Origin: Dinoroseobacter sp013215265
GTDB lineage: Bacteria > Pseudomonadota > Alphaproteobacteria > Rhodobacterales > Rhodobacteraceae
NCBI GenBank assembly: GCA_963691755.1
Contig: OY829366.1
Coordinates: 434,001-498,000 of the forward strand
Reading direction: 5' to 3'
Length of the DNA: 64,000 bases
Of the stretch, positions 1 to 8,596 are shown piece after piece. Every line of letters begins with the position of its first letter. Positions within the stretch are counted from its first letter, which is position 1. Position numbers and translations under genes: made by a program. The notes under the pieces were generated by a model, which was given only the letters and a program-made list of their open reading frames with translations, was not told the origin of the DNA and ran no database searches.

Positions 1-1385
1 GGCTGCACGTGGTCGGGCAGCCGCTGTCCGAAGATGCCCAGCGCGCCTATCTTGATGTGATCTCGGACGCTGATGCAGATACGCAGGCGCGCGCGCAAAC
101 AGCGCTTGGCGCGCAAGACGAACTGCCTGCATTGCTGCATGCCCTTGACGGTGGCTTTACCCCGCCGGTGCCGGGTGGTGATCTGATCCGCAACCCTGAC
201 ATTCTGCCCACCGGGCGTAACATTCACGCCTTTGACCCCTTCCGCATGCCAACAGAACATGCCTGCCGCGATGGGGCCAGACAGGCCGAGTTACTGCTTG
301 CAAAACATGAAAGTCTACCACGGTCCGTGGCACTGGTGCTGTGGGGTAGCGACAATATCAAATCCGATGGCAGCCCGATTGGTCAGGCACTGGCCCTTAT
401 CGGCGCCAAGCCACGATTTGACAGTTTCGGGCGACTTTCCGGTGCTGATCTGATTCCCCTAGAGGAACTCGGCCGCCCACGCATCGATGTGGTGATCACT
501 TTATCAGGGATCTTCCGGGACCTCTTGCCCTTACAAACACGTCTTCTGGCAGATGCTGCCCTGCAAGCCGCAGAAGCAGATGAGCCGCTTGATCAAAACT
601 TTGTCCGCGCGCACAGCCTTACACATATGCAAAGCACTGGTGTCAGCTTGAAGGAAGCAGCACTACGGGTCTTCTCGAACGCTGAAGGAGCTTACGGGTC
701 CAATGTGAACCAGCTGGTCGACAGCAGTGCCTTTGGTGATGAAGACGAATTGGCCGATGCCTACCAAGCCCGCAAATGCTTCGCATATGGAAAGGACGGC
801 AAAGCCGCTCAAAATGCTGAACTGCTTCAGGAAACACTGAAAACAGTAGAGGTTGCGTATCAGAACCTCGAAAGCGTTGAGCTGGGAATTACAACGGTTG
901 ATCACTATTTCGACACGCTTGGCGGCATCAGTCGCGCAGTGAAGCGCGCGCGCGGCGAGGAAGCAGCAGTTTATATCAGCGATCAGACGCGCGGAGCGGG
1001 CAAAATTCGCACCCTTGCCGACCAAGTCGCGCTGGAAACCCGCTCTCGCAGTTTGAACCCACGCTTTTATGAGCCGCTGTTGAACCACGGAGCCGAAGGT
1101 GTGCGCCAGATCGAAGCGCAACTCACAAACACCATGGGTTGGTCTGCAACAACTGGTCAGGTTGAACCTTGGGTCTACCAGCGTCTGTCGGAAACCTTCG
1201 TGCTGGACGAAGACATGCGCAAGCGGCTCGCCGATCTGAACCCCGTGGCGTCGTCGCGTATGGCAAATCGCCTGCTGGAAGCAACCGAGCGGTCCTACTG
1301 GACCCCTGACGAGGCGACACTCGCTGCGCTGCAAGACGCAAGTGACGCGCTGGAAGACCGGGTCGAAGGGATCGCTGCCGAATGA
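1..1385 (+). CDS. bchH: Magnesium chelatase subunit H, C-terminal part
   Basis: BchH binds protoporphyrin IX and, with BchI and BchD, inserts Mg2+ at the first committed step of bacteriochlorophyll synthesis in the cytoplasm. The frame is open to the first base of the window, so the true start lies outside; about 460 residues remain of a protein usually close to 1,190. The stretch PDILPTGRNIHAFDP (about residues 62-77 of the fragment) and the closing region with NTMGWSATTG are typical of the CobN/BchH superfamily. bchL follows after 52 bases with its own ribosome binding site. The identity is supported both by sequence and by position in a bchH-bchL-bchM-lhaA-puhA order. An internal GTG at base 9 is not a credible start. 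Confidence 0.95.
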   Translation, partial: LHVVGQPLSEDAQRAYLDVISDADADTQARAQTALGAQDELPALLHALDGGFTPPVPGGDLIRNPDILPTGRNIHAFDPFRMPTEHACRDGARQAELLLAKHESLPRSVALVLWGSDNIKSDGSPIGQALALIGAKPRFDSFGRLSGADLIPLEELGRPRIDVVITLSGIFRDLLPLQTRLLADAALQAAEADEPLDQNFVRAHSLTHMQSTGVSLKEAALRVFSNAEGAYGSNVNQLVDSSAFGDEDELADAYQARKCFAYGKDGKAAQNAELLQETLKTVEVAYQNLESVELGITTVDHYFDTLGGISRAVKRARGEEAAVYISDQTRGAGKIRTLADQVALETRSRSLNPRFYEPLLNHGAEGVRQIEAQLTNTMGWSATTGQVEPWVYQRLSETFVLDEDMRKRLADLNPVASSRMANRLLEATERSYWTPDEATLAALQDASDALEDRVEGIAAE

Positions 1386-1437
1386 CCTATGCCAACACAT
1401 ACACCCCCCGCCCTCGGGCGCTGCGAAAGGACCCGTC

Positions 1438-2337
1438 ATGAGCCCACGCGATGACATCCCCGTTCTCCACCGTGGACAGGACGGCGAAGGCTCCGTCCAG
1501 GTACACCAGGACTCCTCGATGAAAATTGAGGGCGCGAAGGTATTTTCCGTTTACGGCAAGGGAGGCATTGGTAAGTCTACGACATCGTCGAACCTGTCAG
1601 CAGCCTTCGCAAAGATGGGCAAGCGCGTGTTGCAGATCGGTTGTGATCCCAAACATGACAGCACCTTTACACTCACCGGGCATTTGCAGCCCACGGTGAT
1701 CGACATACTCAAAGAAGTCGATTTCCACCCTGAAGAACTGCGTCCCGAGGATTTCATGACCCGAGGCTGGGGTGGCGTGATGTGTGTGGAAGCCGGTGGG
1801 CCGCCTGCCGGTACGGGCTGTGGTGGCTACGTTGTGGGTCAGACAGTGAAGCTGTTGAAGCAACATCACATGCTGGAAGACACTGATGTTGTGATCTTCG
1901 ACGTTCTTGGCGACGTTGTCTGCGGAGGCTTCGCAGCCCCACTACAACATGCCGACAGGGCGTTGATCGTAACGGCAAATGACTTTGACTCCATCTACGC
2001 GATGAACCGGATCATTGCAGCCGTTCAGGCCAAATCCAGCAACTACAAGGTTCGACTGGCTGGCTGCGTCGCAAACCGTTCAAAAGACACAAACGAAGTC
2101 GATCGCTACTGCGAAACCGTAGGATTTCAGCGAATTGCACATATGCCGGATGTCGATGCCATACGCCGCTCTCGCCTGAAGAAGAAGACTCTGTTCGAGA
2201 TGGACGATGAAGAGGACATCGTACGGTGCCGCGCCGAATACATCCGTCTTGCAGAAACACTTTACAACGGAACCGAAGCGCTGGCCCCGGCTCCGATGGA
2301 AGACCGTGATATCTTCGAATTACTGGGTTTCGATTGA
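1438..2337 (+). CDS. bchL: Light-independent protochlorophyllide reductase, iron protein BchL
   Basis: BchL is the NifH-like ATPase that passes electrons to the BchN-BchB complex, which reduces protochlorophyllide to chlorophyllide without light. It should have 299 residues. The P-loop YGKGGIGKSTT lies near residues 40-50, and the two cysteines that ligate the intersubunit [4Fe-4S] cluster are visible in MCVEAGGPPAGTGCGGY and DVVCGGFAAP. An upstream in-frame ATG at 1342 would add 32 residues read from the end of bchH; I chose ATG 1438 because it begins the conserved MSPRDDIPVLHRGQDGEGS terminus and follows a GAAAGGA binding site. The stop overlaps the bchM start by one base (TGATG). Confidence 0.97.
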   Translation: MSPRDDIPVLHRGQDGEGSVQVHQDSSMKIEGAKVFSVYGKGGIGKSTTSSNLSAAFAKMGKRVLQIGCDPKHDSTFTLTGHLQPTVIDILKEVDFHPEELRPEDFMTRGWGGVMCVEAGGPPAGTGCGGYVVGQTVKLLKQHHMLEDTDVVIFDVLGDVVCGGFAAPLQHADRALIVTANDFDSIYAMNRIIAAVQAKSSNYKVRLAGCVANRSKDTNEVDRYCETVGFQRIAHMPDVDAIRRSRLKKKTLFEMDDEEDIVRCRAEYIRLAETLYNGTEALAPAPMEDRDIFELLGFD

Positions 2338-3008
2338 TGACATATGAGGCCACCCGCACGCAGGTCGAAACCTATTTCGACCGCACAGCTACCCGCACAT
2401 GGGAGCGTCTGACCTCAGACGCGCCCGTCAGCCGCATCCGCGAGACGGTGCGGCTGGGGCGGGATCAGATGCGTGCGCTGCTGTTGGCCGCTCTACCTGA
2501 GGATCTCAGTGGCGCGCGCGTGCTGGATGCAGGATGTGGCACAGGTCAGGCGACACAGGAACTGGTCGAACGCGGGGCGCATGTCGTCGCCGCAGATATC
2601 TCGCCTTCCTTGATCTCAATCGCGCAGAAACGGCTGCCCGAGCACATGCATACCAAGGTTCAGTTCAAAGCCGGCGACATGCTGTCTGACGATCTTGGCT
2701 ATTTTGATCACGTCGTCGCTATGGACAGCCTGATCTACTATGGAACTGACGATATTTGTTCCGCCCTCAAGGGATTAAGTGCCAGAACAGACGGATCGAT
2801 CTTGTTCTCCGTCGCGCCGAGGACACCACTTTTGATGGCCATGTGGCGCCTGGGCAAGCTTTTCCCGCGTTCAGACCGGTCACCTGTCATGGTGCCCCAT
2901 TCTGCGGCACAGCTTGCACAATCGACCGCACCAGATGGAAGAATCCGCGTGCTTGGCCGCGTGACATCAGGATTCTACATCTCGGAAGCACTGGAGTTCG
3001 GCTCGTGA
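2337..3008 (+). CDS. bchM: Magnesium protoporphyrin IX O-methyltransferase
   Basis: BchM transfers a methyl group from S-adenosylmethionine to the ring-C propionate of Mg-protoporphyrin IX, giving the monomethyl ester used by AcsF. The protein has 223 residues with a class I SAM-binding fold; motif I is VLDAGCGTGQATQEL near residues 60-75, followed by the acidic strand end VVAADIS. The start ATG at 2337 overlaps the bchL stop, which implies translational coupling; a TTG one codon upstream is possible but less likely. The stop overlaps the GTG start of lhaA. Substrate and product are consecutive with bchH upstream and acsF downstream in the same operon. Confidence 0.95.
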   Translation: MTYEATRTQVETYFDRTATRTWERLTSDAPVSRIRETVRLGRDQMRALLLAALPEDLSGARVLDAGCGTGQATQELVERGAHVVAADISPSLISIAQKRLPEHMHTKVQFKAGDMLSDDLGYFDHVVAMDSLIYYGTDDICSALKGLSARTDGSILFSVAPRTPLLMAMWRLGKLFPRSDRSPVMVPHSAAQLAQSTAPDGRIRVLGRVTSGFYISEALEFGS

Positions 3009-4438
3009 TCTTATTCCCCGCCCAGATGCTGAAGACTGTAGGCACTCGTTTCCTGCCGTTCTCGGATGCCGCAAGCGATGGGCTGCCAATGAGCGCGCTG
3101 TTGCGGCTGTCGCTGTTTCAGGTGTCCGTCGGAATGGCCACGGTCATGCTGCTGGGCACACTGAACCGCGTGATGATTGTCGAGCTGTCTTTGCCAGCGA
3201 TGATCGTTGCGACCATGATCGCGTTGCCGGTGCTTATCGCTCCCTTCAGGGCGCTTCTGGGGTTCAAGTCGGACACCTATCGCAGCGCGATTGGTTGGAA
3301 ACGCATTCCTTACCTTTGGTTCGGCTCGCTTTGGCAAATGGGCGGTCTGTCGGTGATGCCCTTTGCGCTTCTGGTGCTTGGCGGTAACCCGGTTCACGAT
3401 ATCCCGTTTGCTGGCGAGGTTCTGGCTGCGATTGCCTTCCTGATGACCGGACTGGGGCTGCATATGACCCAGACCGCAGGGCTGGCACTCGCATCGGACC
3501 GCGCGACCGAGGAAACCCGCCCGCGTGTAGTGGCACTGCTTTATGTAATGTTCCTTGTGGGCATGGGAATCTCGGCGCTGCTCATCGGCTGGCTATTACG
3601 CGAATTCACCCCAATCCGCTTGGTTCGCGTGGTTCAAGGGGCCGCAGTGGCCGGCTTGCTGTTGAACCTGATCGCACTGTGGAAACAGGAACGCGTCATT
3701 CCCATGACCAAAGCCCAGCGCGCGGCCCCGCGGCCTCTATTTTCCGAGGCCTGGTCGGACTTCATGTCCGGTGGCAAGGCCGGGCGCCTTCTGGTGACTG
3801 TGTTCATCGGCACCATGGCGTTCAACATGCAGGATGTTCTTCTTGAACCCTATGGGGGCGAGGTCCTGGGCCTGTCGGTCTCATCCACAACATTGCTGAC
3901 CGCACTTTGGGCGGCTGGGGCGCTGGTTGGGTTTGCCTACGCCGCAAAGCGTCTGGCTTCGAAAACAAGTTCGTATCGTCTGGCGGCTGTCGGTCTACTG
4001 GCCGGGCTTGCCGCCTTTTCCGCCGTGATCTTCTCGGCCCCGTTCAATTCTGCAGTCATGTTCTTCGTTGGCGCATCGCTGATCGGGTTCGGTGGTGGGC
4101 TATTTGCCGTCGCAACCCTGACGGCCGCCATGGCGCTGCCGGTTGAAGGCAACGCAGGACGCGGCCTGGCCCTCGGGGCCTGGGGTGCTGCACAAGCCAC
4201 AGCCGCAGGCCTGTCGATCGCAATCGGCGGCACGATCCGCGATGCAGTCAACACACATGCGCTGGCCGGCACATTTGGTGAGGCGCTGGCTGTCCCATCA
4301 ACAGGTTACTCGGTCGTCTACCACACCGAGATAGCCCTGATTTTCATCACCCTCATTGCCCTTGGGCCGCTGGTGCGGCGCACACACGATGAGACTTCTG
4401 AAACCAAAGGAATCGGTCTTGCCGATTTCCCCACCTGA
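3005..4438 (+). CDS. lhaA: LhaA, BCD/PucC-family light-harvesting 1 assembly protein
   Basis: Member of the PucC/LhaA branch of the major facilitator superfamily, inner-membrane proteins that deliver bacteriochlorophyll to or assemble the LH1 antenna. The 477-residue protein shows about twelve hydrophobic segments and the family signature GFKSDTYRSAIGWKRIPY after the second or third helix. I chose GTG 3005, which overlaps the bchM stop (GTGA) and gives the expected short N-terminus VILFPAQMLKTV; an ATG at 3026 is an alternative. The frame stays open upstream to 2756, but that would run deep into bchM and is not credible. The promoter for puhA often lies inside the end of lhaA in relatives; I could not identify it here. 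Confidence 0.93.
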   Translation: MILFPAQMLKTVGTRFLPFSDAASDGLPMSALLRLSLFQVSVGMATVMLLGTLNRVMIVELSLPAMIVATMIALPVLIAPFRALLGFKSDTYRSAIGWKRIPYLWFGSLWQMGGLSVMPFALLVLGGNPVHDIPFAGEVLAAIAFLMTGLGLHMTQTAGLALASDRATEETRPRVVALLYVMFLVGMGISALLIGWLLREFTPIRLVRVVQGAAVAGLLLNLIALWKQERVIPMTKAQRAAPRPLFSEAWSDFMSGGKAGRLLVTVFIGTMAFNMQDVLLEPYGGEVLGLSVSSTTLLTALWAAGALVGFAYAAKRLASKTSSYRLAAVGLLAGLAAFSAVIFSAPFNSAVMFFVGASLIGFGGGLFAVATLTAAMALPVEGNAGRGLALGAWGAAQATAAGLSIAIGGTIRDAVNTHALAGTFGEALAVPSTGYSVVYHTEIALIFITLIALGPLVRRTHDETSETKGIGLADFPT

Positions 4439-4458
4439 CACGCGGAAAGGACAAGCAA

Positions 4459-5223
4459 ATGCACAACGCGTTTTTCGGGAATTTTGATCTGGCCAGTCTT
4501 TCGATCTGGCTGTTTTGGGCCTTCTTTGCCCTGCTGATCTACTACATTCAGCGCGAAAATATGCGCGAGGGCTACCCGCTTGAAGATGATGACGGGGCAA
4601 CCTCAGCCAATCAGGGCCCGTTTCCAGTGCCCGAGGACAAGACCTTCATCCTGCCCCATGGACGCGGTGAGCTTTCGCTTCCGTCTGGCCAAAAGCCGGA
4701 ACGCGCCGATATTGCGTTGCGCAAGACAGCCGCCGGTAACGGATCGCCCTTTGAACCCACCGGCAATCCAATGACCGATGGTGTCGGACCTGCATCCTGG
4801 GTCGAACGCCGCGACTCGCCTGAACTTGATTCCAAGGGGCACGCGAAAATCGTGCCGCTCAGTAAGGCAGAAGCGTTCTTTGTGTCCGCGGGTAGCGACC
4901 CGCGTGGTATGCCGGTTGTCTCAGGCGACAAAAAAGTCGTGGGCACGGTCACCGATCTGTGGATCGACGAACCAGAAGCTCTGGTGCGTTACATCGAATA
5001 CGATCTGGGCGACGGGGCCGGGACGCGTCTGGTGCCCATCACAATGGCCCGCATCTGGTTTGGCAAGGTGATGGTTCAGTCAATCTATGCCGATCAGTTC
5101 GCTGGCGTACCGCGCAACAGCTCTGACAGTCAGATTACGCTGCTGGAGGAAGAGAAAATCTGTGCCTATTACGGTGGTGGATACCTCTATGCCAGCGAGC
5201 ATCGTCAAGAACCACAACTCTGA
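4459..5223 (+). CDS. puhA: Photosynthetic reaction centre subunit H
   Basis: PuhA caps the cytoplasmic face of the L-M reaction-centre core and shapes proton transfer to the secondary quinone. The 254-residue sequence has the expected architecture: a short periplasmic start MHNAFFGNFDLASLS, one membrane helix at about residues 12-33, the conserved IYYIQRENMREGYPLE just inside the membrane, and a large cytoplasmic PRC-barrel domain that includes the GDKKVVGTVTDLWID strand region. A GGAAAGGA binding site lies just before the ATG. It sits 20 bases after lhaA and 9 before puhB, the standard order. Confidence 0.97.
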   Translation: MHNAFFGNFDLASLSIWLFWAFFALLIYYIQRENMREGYPLEDDDGATSANQGPFPVPEDKTFILPHGRGELSLPSGQKPERADIALRKTAAGNGSPFEPTGNPMTDGVGPASWVERRDSPELDSKGHAKIVPLSKAEAFFVSAGSDPRGMPVVSGDKKVVGTVTDLWIDEPEALVRYIEYDLGDGAGTRLVPITMARIWFGKVMVQSIYADQFAGVPRNSSDSQITLLEEEKICAYYGGGYLYASEHRQEPQL

Positions 5224-5232
5224 GGTCCCACG

Positions 5233-5862
5233 ATGTCACACGACGATTTTGCCGTAGAACCAGTTGAAGGCCTGCCCGAGCGCCCGCCTGAAGGCGAAGC
5301 AATCCTCTGGCAGGGCCGACCCGATTGGTGGGCTTTGACAAAGTCCGCGCTCGCCTTCTGGTGGGTGATCGGATATTTCGCCGTGCTGACCTTGTGGCGG
5401 TTCCTGACCGTCGTCGATCAATTGCCGCTGATGCAAGCCATCGCTGCCACGATCCCCATGCTTGTCCTAGGGCTCGTGGTGGCGGGGCTTCTGATCCTGA
5501 CAGCCTTGATCCAGGCCCGCGCCACCGTCTACACGGTCACCAACCGCCGCATCGCGATGCGGATAGGGGCCGCTCTGACGGTGACGCTGAACCTGCCCTA
5601 CCGTCAGATTGAACGCGCAGACCTTGATCTGCGTGCTGACGGAACCGGAACAATTGCGCTGACAACCTTGGGCGACACACGTCTCAGCTACCTCGTGTGC
5701 TGGCCACACGTGCGTCCATGGCATTTCCAGACAAAACCCGCCCTGCGCTGCGTCCCTGATGCCGCGCATGTAGCCCAGATCGTGAGCGAGGCCGCCGCAA
5801 CCCGGATCTCAGTTCCTGAAGTGTCGCGCCAAATCACCCCGGCTCCTGTTGCCGCTGAATAG
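5233..5862 (+). CDS. puhB: PuhB, reaction centre assembly protein
   Basis: PuhB helps assemble the reaction centre-LH1 core, probably as a dimeric membrane protein. The 209-residue sequence has a proline-rich N-terminus ending in GEAILWQGRPDWW, two or three membrane segments (about residues 35-60 and 70-95), then a bacterial PH-like domain whose entry is the ATVYTVTNRRIAMRIG motif typical of this fold. Known mutants in Rhodobacter have less reaction centre; the role here is inferred from family and position. It follows puhA by 9 bases and precedes puhC by 12. Confidence 0.92.
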   Translation: MSHDDFAVEPVEGLPERPPEGEAILWQGRPDWWALTKSALAFWWVIGYFAVLTLWRFLTVVDQLPLMQAIAATIPMLVLGLVVAGLLILTALIQARATVYTVTNRRIAMRIGAALTVTLNLPYRQIERADLDLRADGTGTIALTTLGDTRLSYLVCWPHVRPWHFQTKPALRCVPDAAHVAQIVSEAAATRISVPEVSRQITPAPVAAE

Positions 5863-5874
5863 AAGGGACCTGCC

Positions 5875-6375
5875 ATGACAGATCACGCCTCAACCCGGGT
5901 CTACTCGGAACAAGATAAGATGCTTCCCCGCTTCTTGATCCGTGGTGTGCTCGCGTTGATCTGCGCTGTCCTGGCCATAGCAACTTTCGCCCGAGTTACC
6001 GATCGCCCGCTGGAGAGCACCCCTCCGGTGTCGGAAGTACGGGCTCAGGCGGAGGTTGTACTTGTTTCTGACGGCAGTTCGGGTGCGGTCAGCATTTCCC
6101 ATGCTGACGGTCGCGCCATTGCCGCCCTTTCCCCTGAAGAAGGGGGATTCATCGCCGGTGTTCATCGCGCAATCCTGCGCGAGCGCACCAATCACCGCGT
6201 CGCACTCGAAGCCCCTGTGGTTCTGAGCGCGTTCGAAAACGGCCGTCTGGCCATCACCGACCCATCCACCGGATGGAGCGCCGACCTGATGGGGTTTGGC
6301 GCTGACAATGCCAGCGCTTTTGCCCGGCTGCTGGCGCAAGCTCAGGGAGGGAACACCCATGGGACTACTGACTAA
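5875..6375 (+). CDS. puhC: PuhC, photosynthetic complex assembly protein
   Basis: PuhC supports the reorganisation or assembly of the reaction centre-LH1 complex. The 166-residue protein has a short cytoplasmic start, one membrane anchor at about residues 20-40 (RGVLALICAVLAIATFARV) and a periplasmic domain of about 120 residues. Overall conservation in this family is low, so the call leans on size, topology, the GFIAGVHRAILRER region and its place after puhB. The last 17 bases overlap the start of the next small gene. Confidence 0.87.
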   Translation: MTDHASTRVYSEQDKMLPRFLIRGVLALICAVLAIATFARVTDRPLESTPPVSEVRAQAEVVLVSDGSSGAVSISHADGRAIAALSPEEGGFIAGVHRAILRERTNHRVALEAPVVLSAFENGRLAITDPSTGWSADLMGFGADNASAFARLLAQAQGGNTHGTTD

Positions 6376-6655
6376 AGAAATCGAGAAAGCGCCCTGCACG
6401 GTCGAAATCTCGCATAAGTTCGAAAGCCTGCATGCGCATGTACGCTTCAACAACGGCGCGGTCATCTACCCGGGCGATGAAGTGCAGGTAGAAGGTCCCG
6501 AAATCATGGCCCCTTTTGGTGAAATCGTCAGGGAAGACCGCATGGCAACTATTCTGCGCGCTTCAAAACTGGAACAGCTGTGGACCCGCCTGACGGGAGA
6601 TCTCGAAGTGATGGAGCTGTGCGAGTTCTCGTTCTCGGAAGAGGTGTCGCTATGA
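6359..6655 (+). CDS. Small conserved protein of the puhC-acsF interval, function unknown
   Basis: A 98-residue soluble protein beginning MGLLTKEIEKAPCTVEISHK. It starts at an ATG with a strong AGGGAGGG binding site, inside the last 17 bases of puhC, and its TGA overlaps the acsF ATG. This double coupling inside a phototrophy operon argues for a real gene tied to cyclase or core-complex function. It has no signal peptide or membrane segment; it is acidic and beta-rich by eye (AHVRFNNGAVIYPGDEVQVEG). I do not recognise a characterised family and assign no function. A small gene occurs at this place in Rhodobacter relatives, but I cannot confirm homology from sequence alone. Confidence 0.82.
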   Translation: MGLLTKEIEKAPCTVEISHKFESLHAHVRFNNGAVIYPGDEVQVEGPEIMAPFGEIVREDRMATILRASKLEQLWTRLTGDLEVMELCEFSFSEEVSL

Positions 6656-7779
6656 ACATGCAACCCCGCCACACCGCCGACGCAACCACTGTCGAAGAAG
6701 GCCTTGCGATCGCAGAGGCCCAGGACAAGATTTACAATAACGAAATGGCAACCGAGACGGCGATGCAGAACACGCTGCTGACGCCGCGGTTTTACACCAC
6801 CGACTTTGACGAACTCGACGCCGTCGACGTCAGCCCCGTACGCGAAGACTGGGACGCACTTATCGCCCAGATGCTCGCAGACCCCAACAAAGGACATTTC
6901 AAGAAAAACGAGGACTGGGACGAAGTCGACTGGGACGGAATGGAGCCCACGCTGAAGAAGGAATTCATCGACTTCCTGATCTCTTCCTGTACGGCCGAGT
7001 TCTCGGGTTGTGTGCTCTACAAAGAAATGAAGCGCCGCGGCTCCAATCAGGATGTGACCCAGCTGTTTCAGCTGATGGCGCGCGACGAAGCCCGTCATGC
7101 AGGGTTTATCAACGATGCACTGCGCGAAGCCGGGCTACGGGTGAATCTGGGTTTCCTGACCCAGAAGAAGAAATACACCTACTTCCGACCCAAGTTCATC
7201 TACTATGCCACTTACCTGTCCGAAAAGATCGGTTATGCGCGCTACATCACCATCTTCCGGCATCTCGAAGCGCACCCCGAACATCGCTTTCACCCGATCT
7301 TCAAGTGGTTCCGCGAATGGTGCAACGACGAGTTCAGCCATGGCGAAGCCTTCGCACTTCTGATGAAGACAGATCCCAAGCTGACCCGTGGGCACAATGT
7401 GCTTTGGATCAAGTTCTTCCTAACCGCGGTCTACGCCACGATGTACGTACGCGATCATCAGCGTCCTGCGTTCCACGAAGCGCTGGGCGTTGATCCGGAC
7501 TGGTACGCGCATGAGGTTTTCACGAAAACCTCGAAACTCAGCGAACAGATATTCCCGATCACGCTGGATATCGAACACCCGCGCTGGCAGCCAACCTTGG
7601 AGCGGCTGCAACGCGCCAACCAAGACCTGGCCCGCGCCAAGGCGGCTGGTGGCATCACTGGCAAACTGGCGCAGATCGGCGCATCGGCTCGTGCCGCTTG
7701 GTGTTTCGTTTCGCTCTATACCATCCCCGCCAACAAGCATCGCGTACCCGAAAGCACGCGTATGGAACCAGTCTACTGA
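6652..7779 (+). CDS. acsF: Aerobic Mg-protoporphyrin IX monomethyl ester oxidative cyclase
   Basis: AcsF is the diiron oxygenase that forms ring E of protochlorophyllide from Mg-protoporphyrin monomethyl ester using O2. The 375-residue product carries the ferritin-like diiron motifs CTAEFSGCVLYKE, RDEARHAGF and CNDEFSHGE. An oxygen-dependent cyclase inside the operon shows that pigment can be made in air, which fits an aerobic phototroph; the anaerobic enzyme BchE is not in this window. The ATG at 6652 overlaps the preceding stop (ATGA); the frame extends upstream to 6580, but that start would overlap the previous gene for no reason. puhE follows after four bases. Confidence 0.97.
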   Translation: MNMQPRHTADATTVEEGLAIAEAQDKIYNNEMATETAMQNTLLTPRFYTTDFDELDAVDVSPVREDWDALIAQMLADPNKGHFKKNEDWDEVDWDGMEPTLKKEFIDFLISSCTAEFSGCVLYKEMKRRGSNQDVTQLFQLMARDEARHAGFINDALREAGLRVNLGFLTQKKKYTYFRPKFIYYATYLSEKIGYARYITIFRHLEAHPEHRFHPIFKWFREWCNDEFSHGEAFALLMKTDPKLTRGHNVLWIKFFLTAVYATMYVRDHQRPAFHEALGVDPDWYAHEVFTKTSKLSEQIFPITLDIEHPRWQPTLERLQRANQDLARAKAAGGITGKLAQIGASARAAWCFVSLYTIPANKHRVPESTRMEPVY

Positions 7780-7783
7780 AACC

Positions 7784-8596
7784 ATGAGCCCAACCGTCAT
7801 CGCCCTTATCGCAGCCTGTTTGATCTGGTGGTTCTCCACCGGGGCGATCCTGATTGCGGTGCGATTGGCCGAAAAGAAGGGAGCGCGTGCAGGTTTCTGG
7901 ACGACGATTGCCACACTTCCCGTCGCAGTAATTGGGGCTTGGGGCCTTTTTCAGTCCTTCGGGATTCACAATCTGCAAGGCATTTACGTTGGTTTCTTAT
8001 CCGCCATAACCTTGTGGGGTTGGGTTGAACTATCTTTTCTGACCGGCTCCCTGACGGGGCCGGTACGGTCTTCCTGCCCAGGTCACGTAGTCGGCTGGCC
8101 AAGGTTCTGGCGTGCATGGGGTACCATCGCACATCACGAAATCGCGCTGACGCTGATCCTCATTGCAGTGATCGAATTCGGGTGGGGCGCAGCAAACGCT
8201 GTTGGGGTCTGGACCTTTGTAATCCTATATTTTGCGCGCGTGTCTGCAAAGTTGAACCTGTTTCTTGGCGTCGCCCATGTAAATACAGAGTTCCTCCCAC
8301 AGCACCTATCCCACCTGCCAAGCTACTTTGGCAAAGCGCGTCTGAACTGGCTGTTTCCGGTCTCGGTCACCTTGATGACCTTTGCGCTGGGCTGCTTCAT
8401 CGAACGGCTGATCAATGCGCCGGATGTGGCCTCGGAGGCAGGGTTTGCGCTTCTGGCTGCACTGACTGCGCTAGCCCTTTTGGAACATTGGTTTCTTGTC
8501 CTGCGGTTGCCGGACGCAAAACTCTGGCGCTGGATGCTCCCCGATCCAACGCCCGTCTCTAGACTAAAACCGACGGAGAGGTCTCATGAAATTTGA
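7784..8596 (+). CDS. puhE: PuhE, putative photosynthetic complex assembly protein
   Basis: An integral membrane protein of 270 residues with about seven hydrophobic segments. In Rhodobacter the homologue influences reaction-centre assembly and bacteriochlorophyll production. Recognisable family stretches include WVELSFLTGSLTGP near residue 80, and NLFLGVAHVNTEFLPQHLS, which carries conserved histidines, near residue 160. I start at ATG 7784, four bases after acsF; the open frame extends further upstream only as an out-of-frame overlap with acsF. The end overlaps hemA by 11 bases, coupling haem precursor supply to this operon. Confidence 0.92.
   Translation: MSPTVIALIAACLIWWFSTGAILIAVRLAEKKGARAGFWTTIATLPVAVIGAWGLFQSFGIHNLQGIYVGFLSAITLWGWVELSFLTGSLTGPVRSSCPGHVVGWPRFWRAWGTIAHHEIALTLILIAVIEFGWGAANAVGVWTFVILYFARVSAKLNLFLGVAHVNTEFLPQHLSHLPSYFGKARLNWLFPVSVTLMTFALGCFIERLINAPDVASEAGFALLAALTALALLEHWFLVLRLPDAKLWRWMLPDPTPVSRLKPTERSHEI

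Noticed and set aside
663..1457. 264-residue - strand frame
   Set aside because: Antisense shadow of bchH, no start signals or family features.
2756..3004. Long N-terminal extension of LhaA
   Set aside because: The frame is open back to 2756 but overlaps bchM; the coupled GTG at 3005 and the normal family length fix the start.
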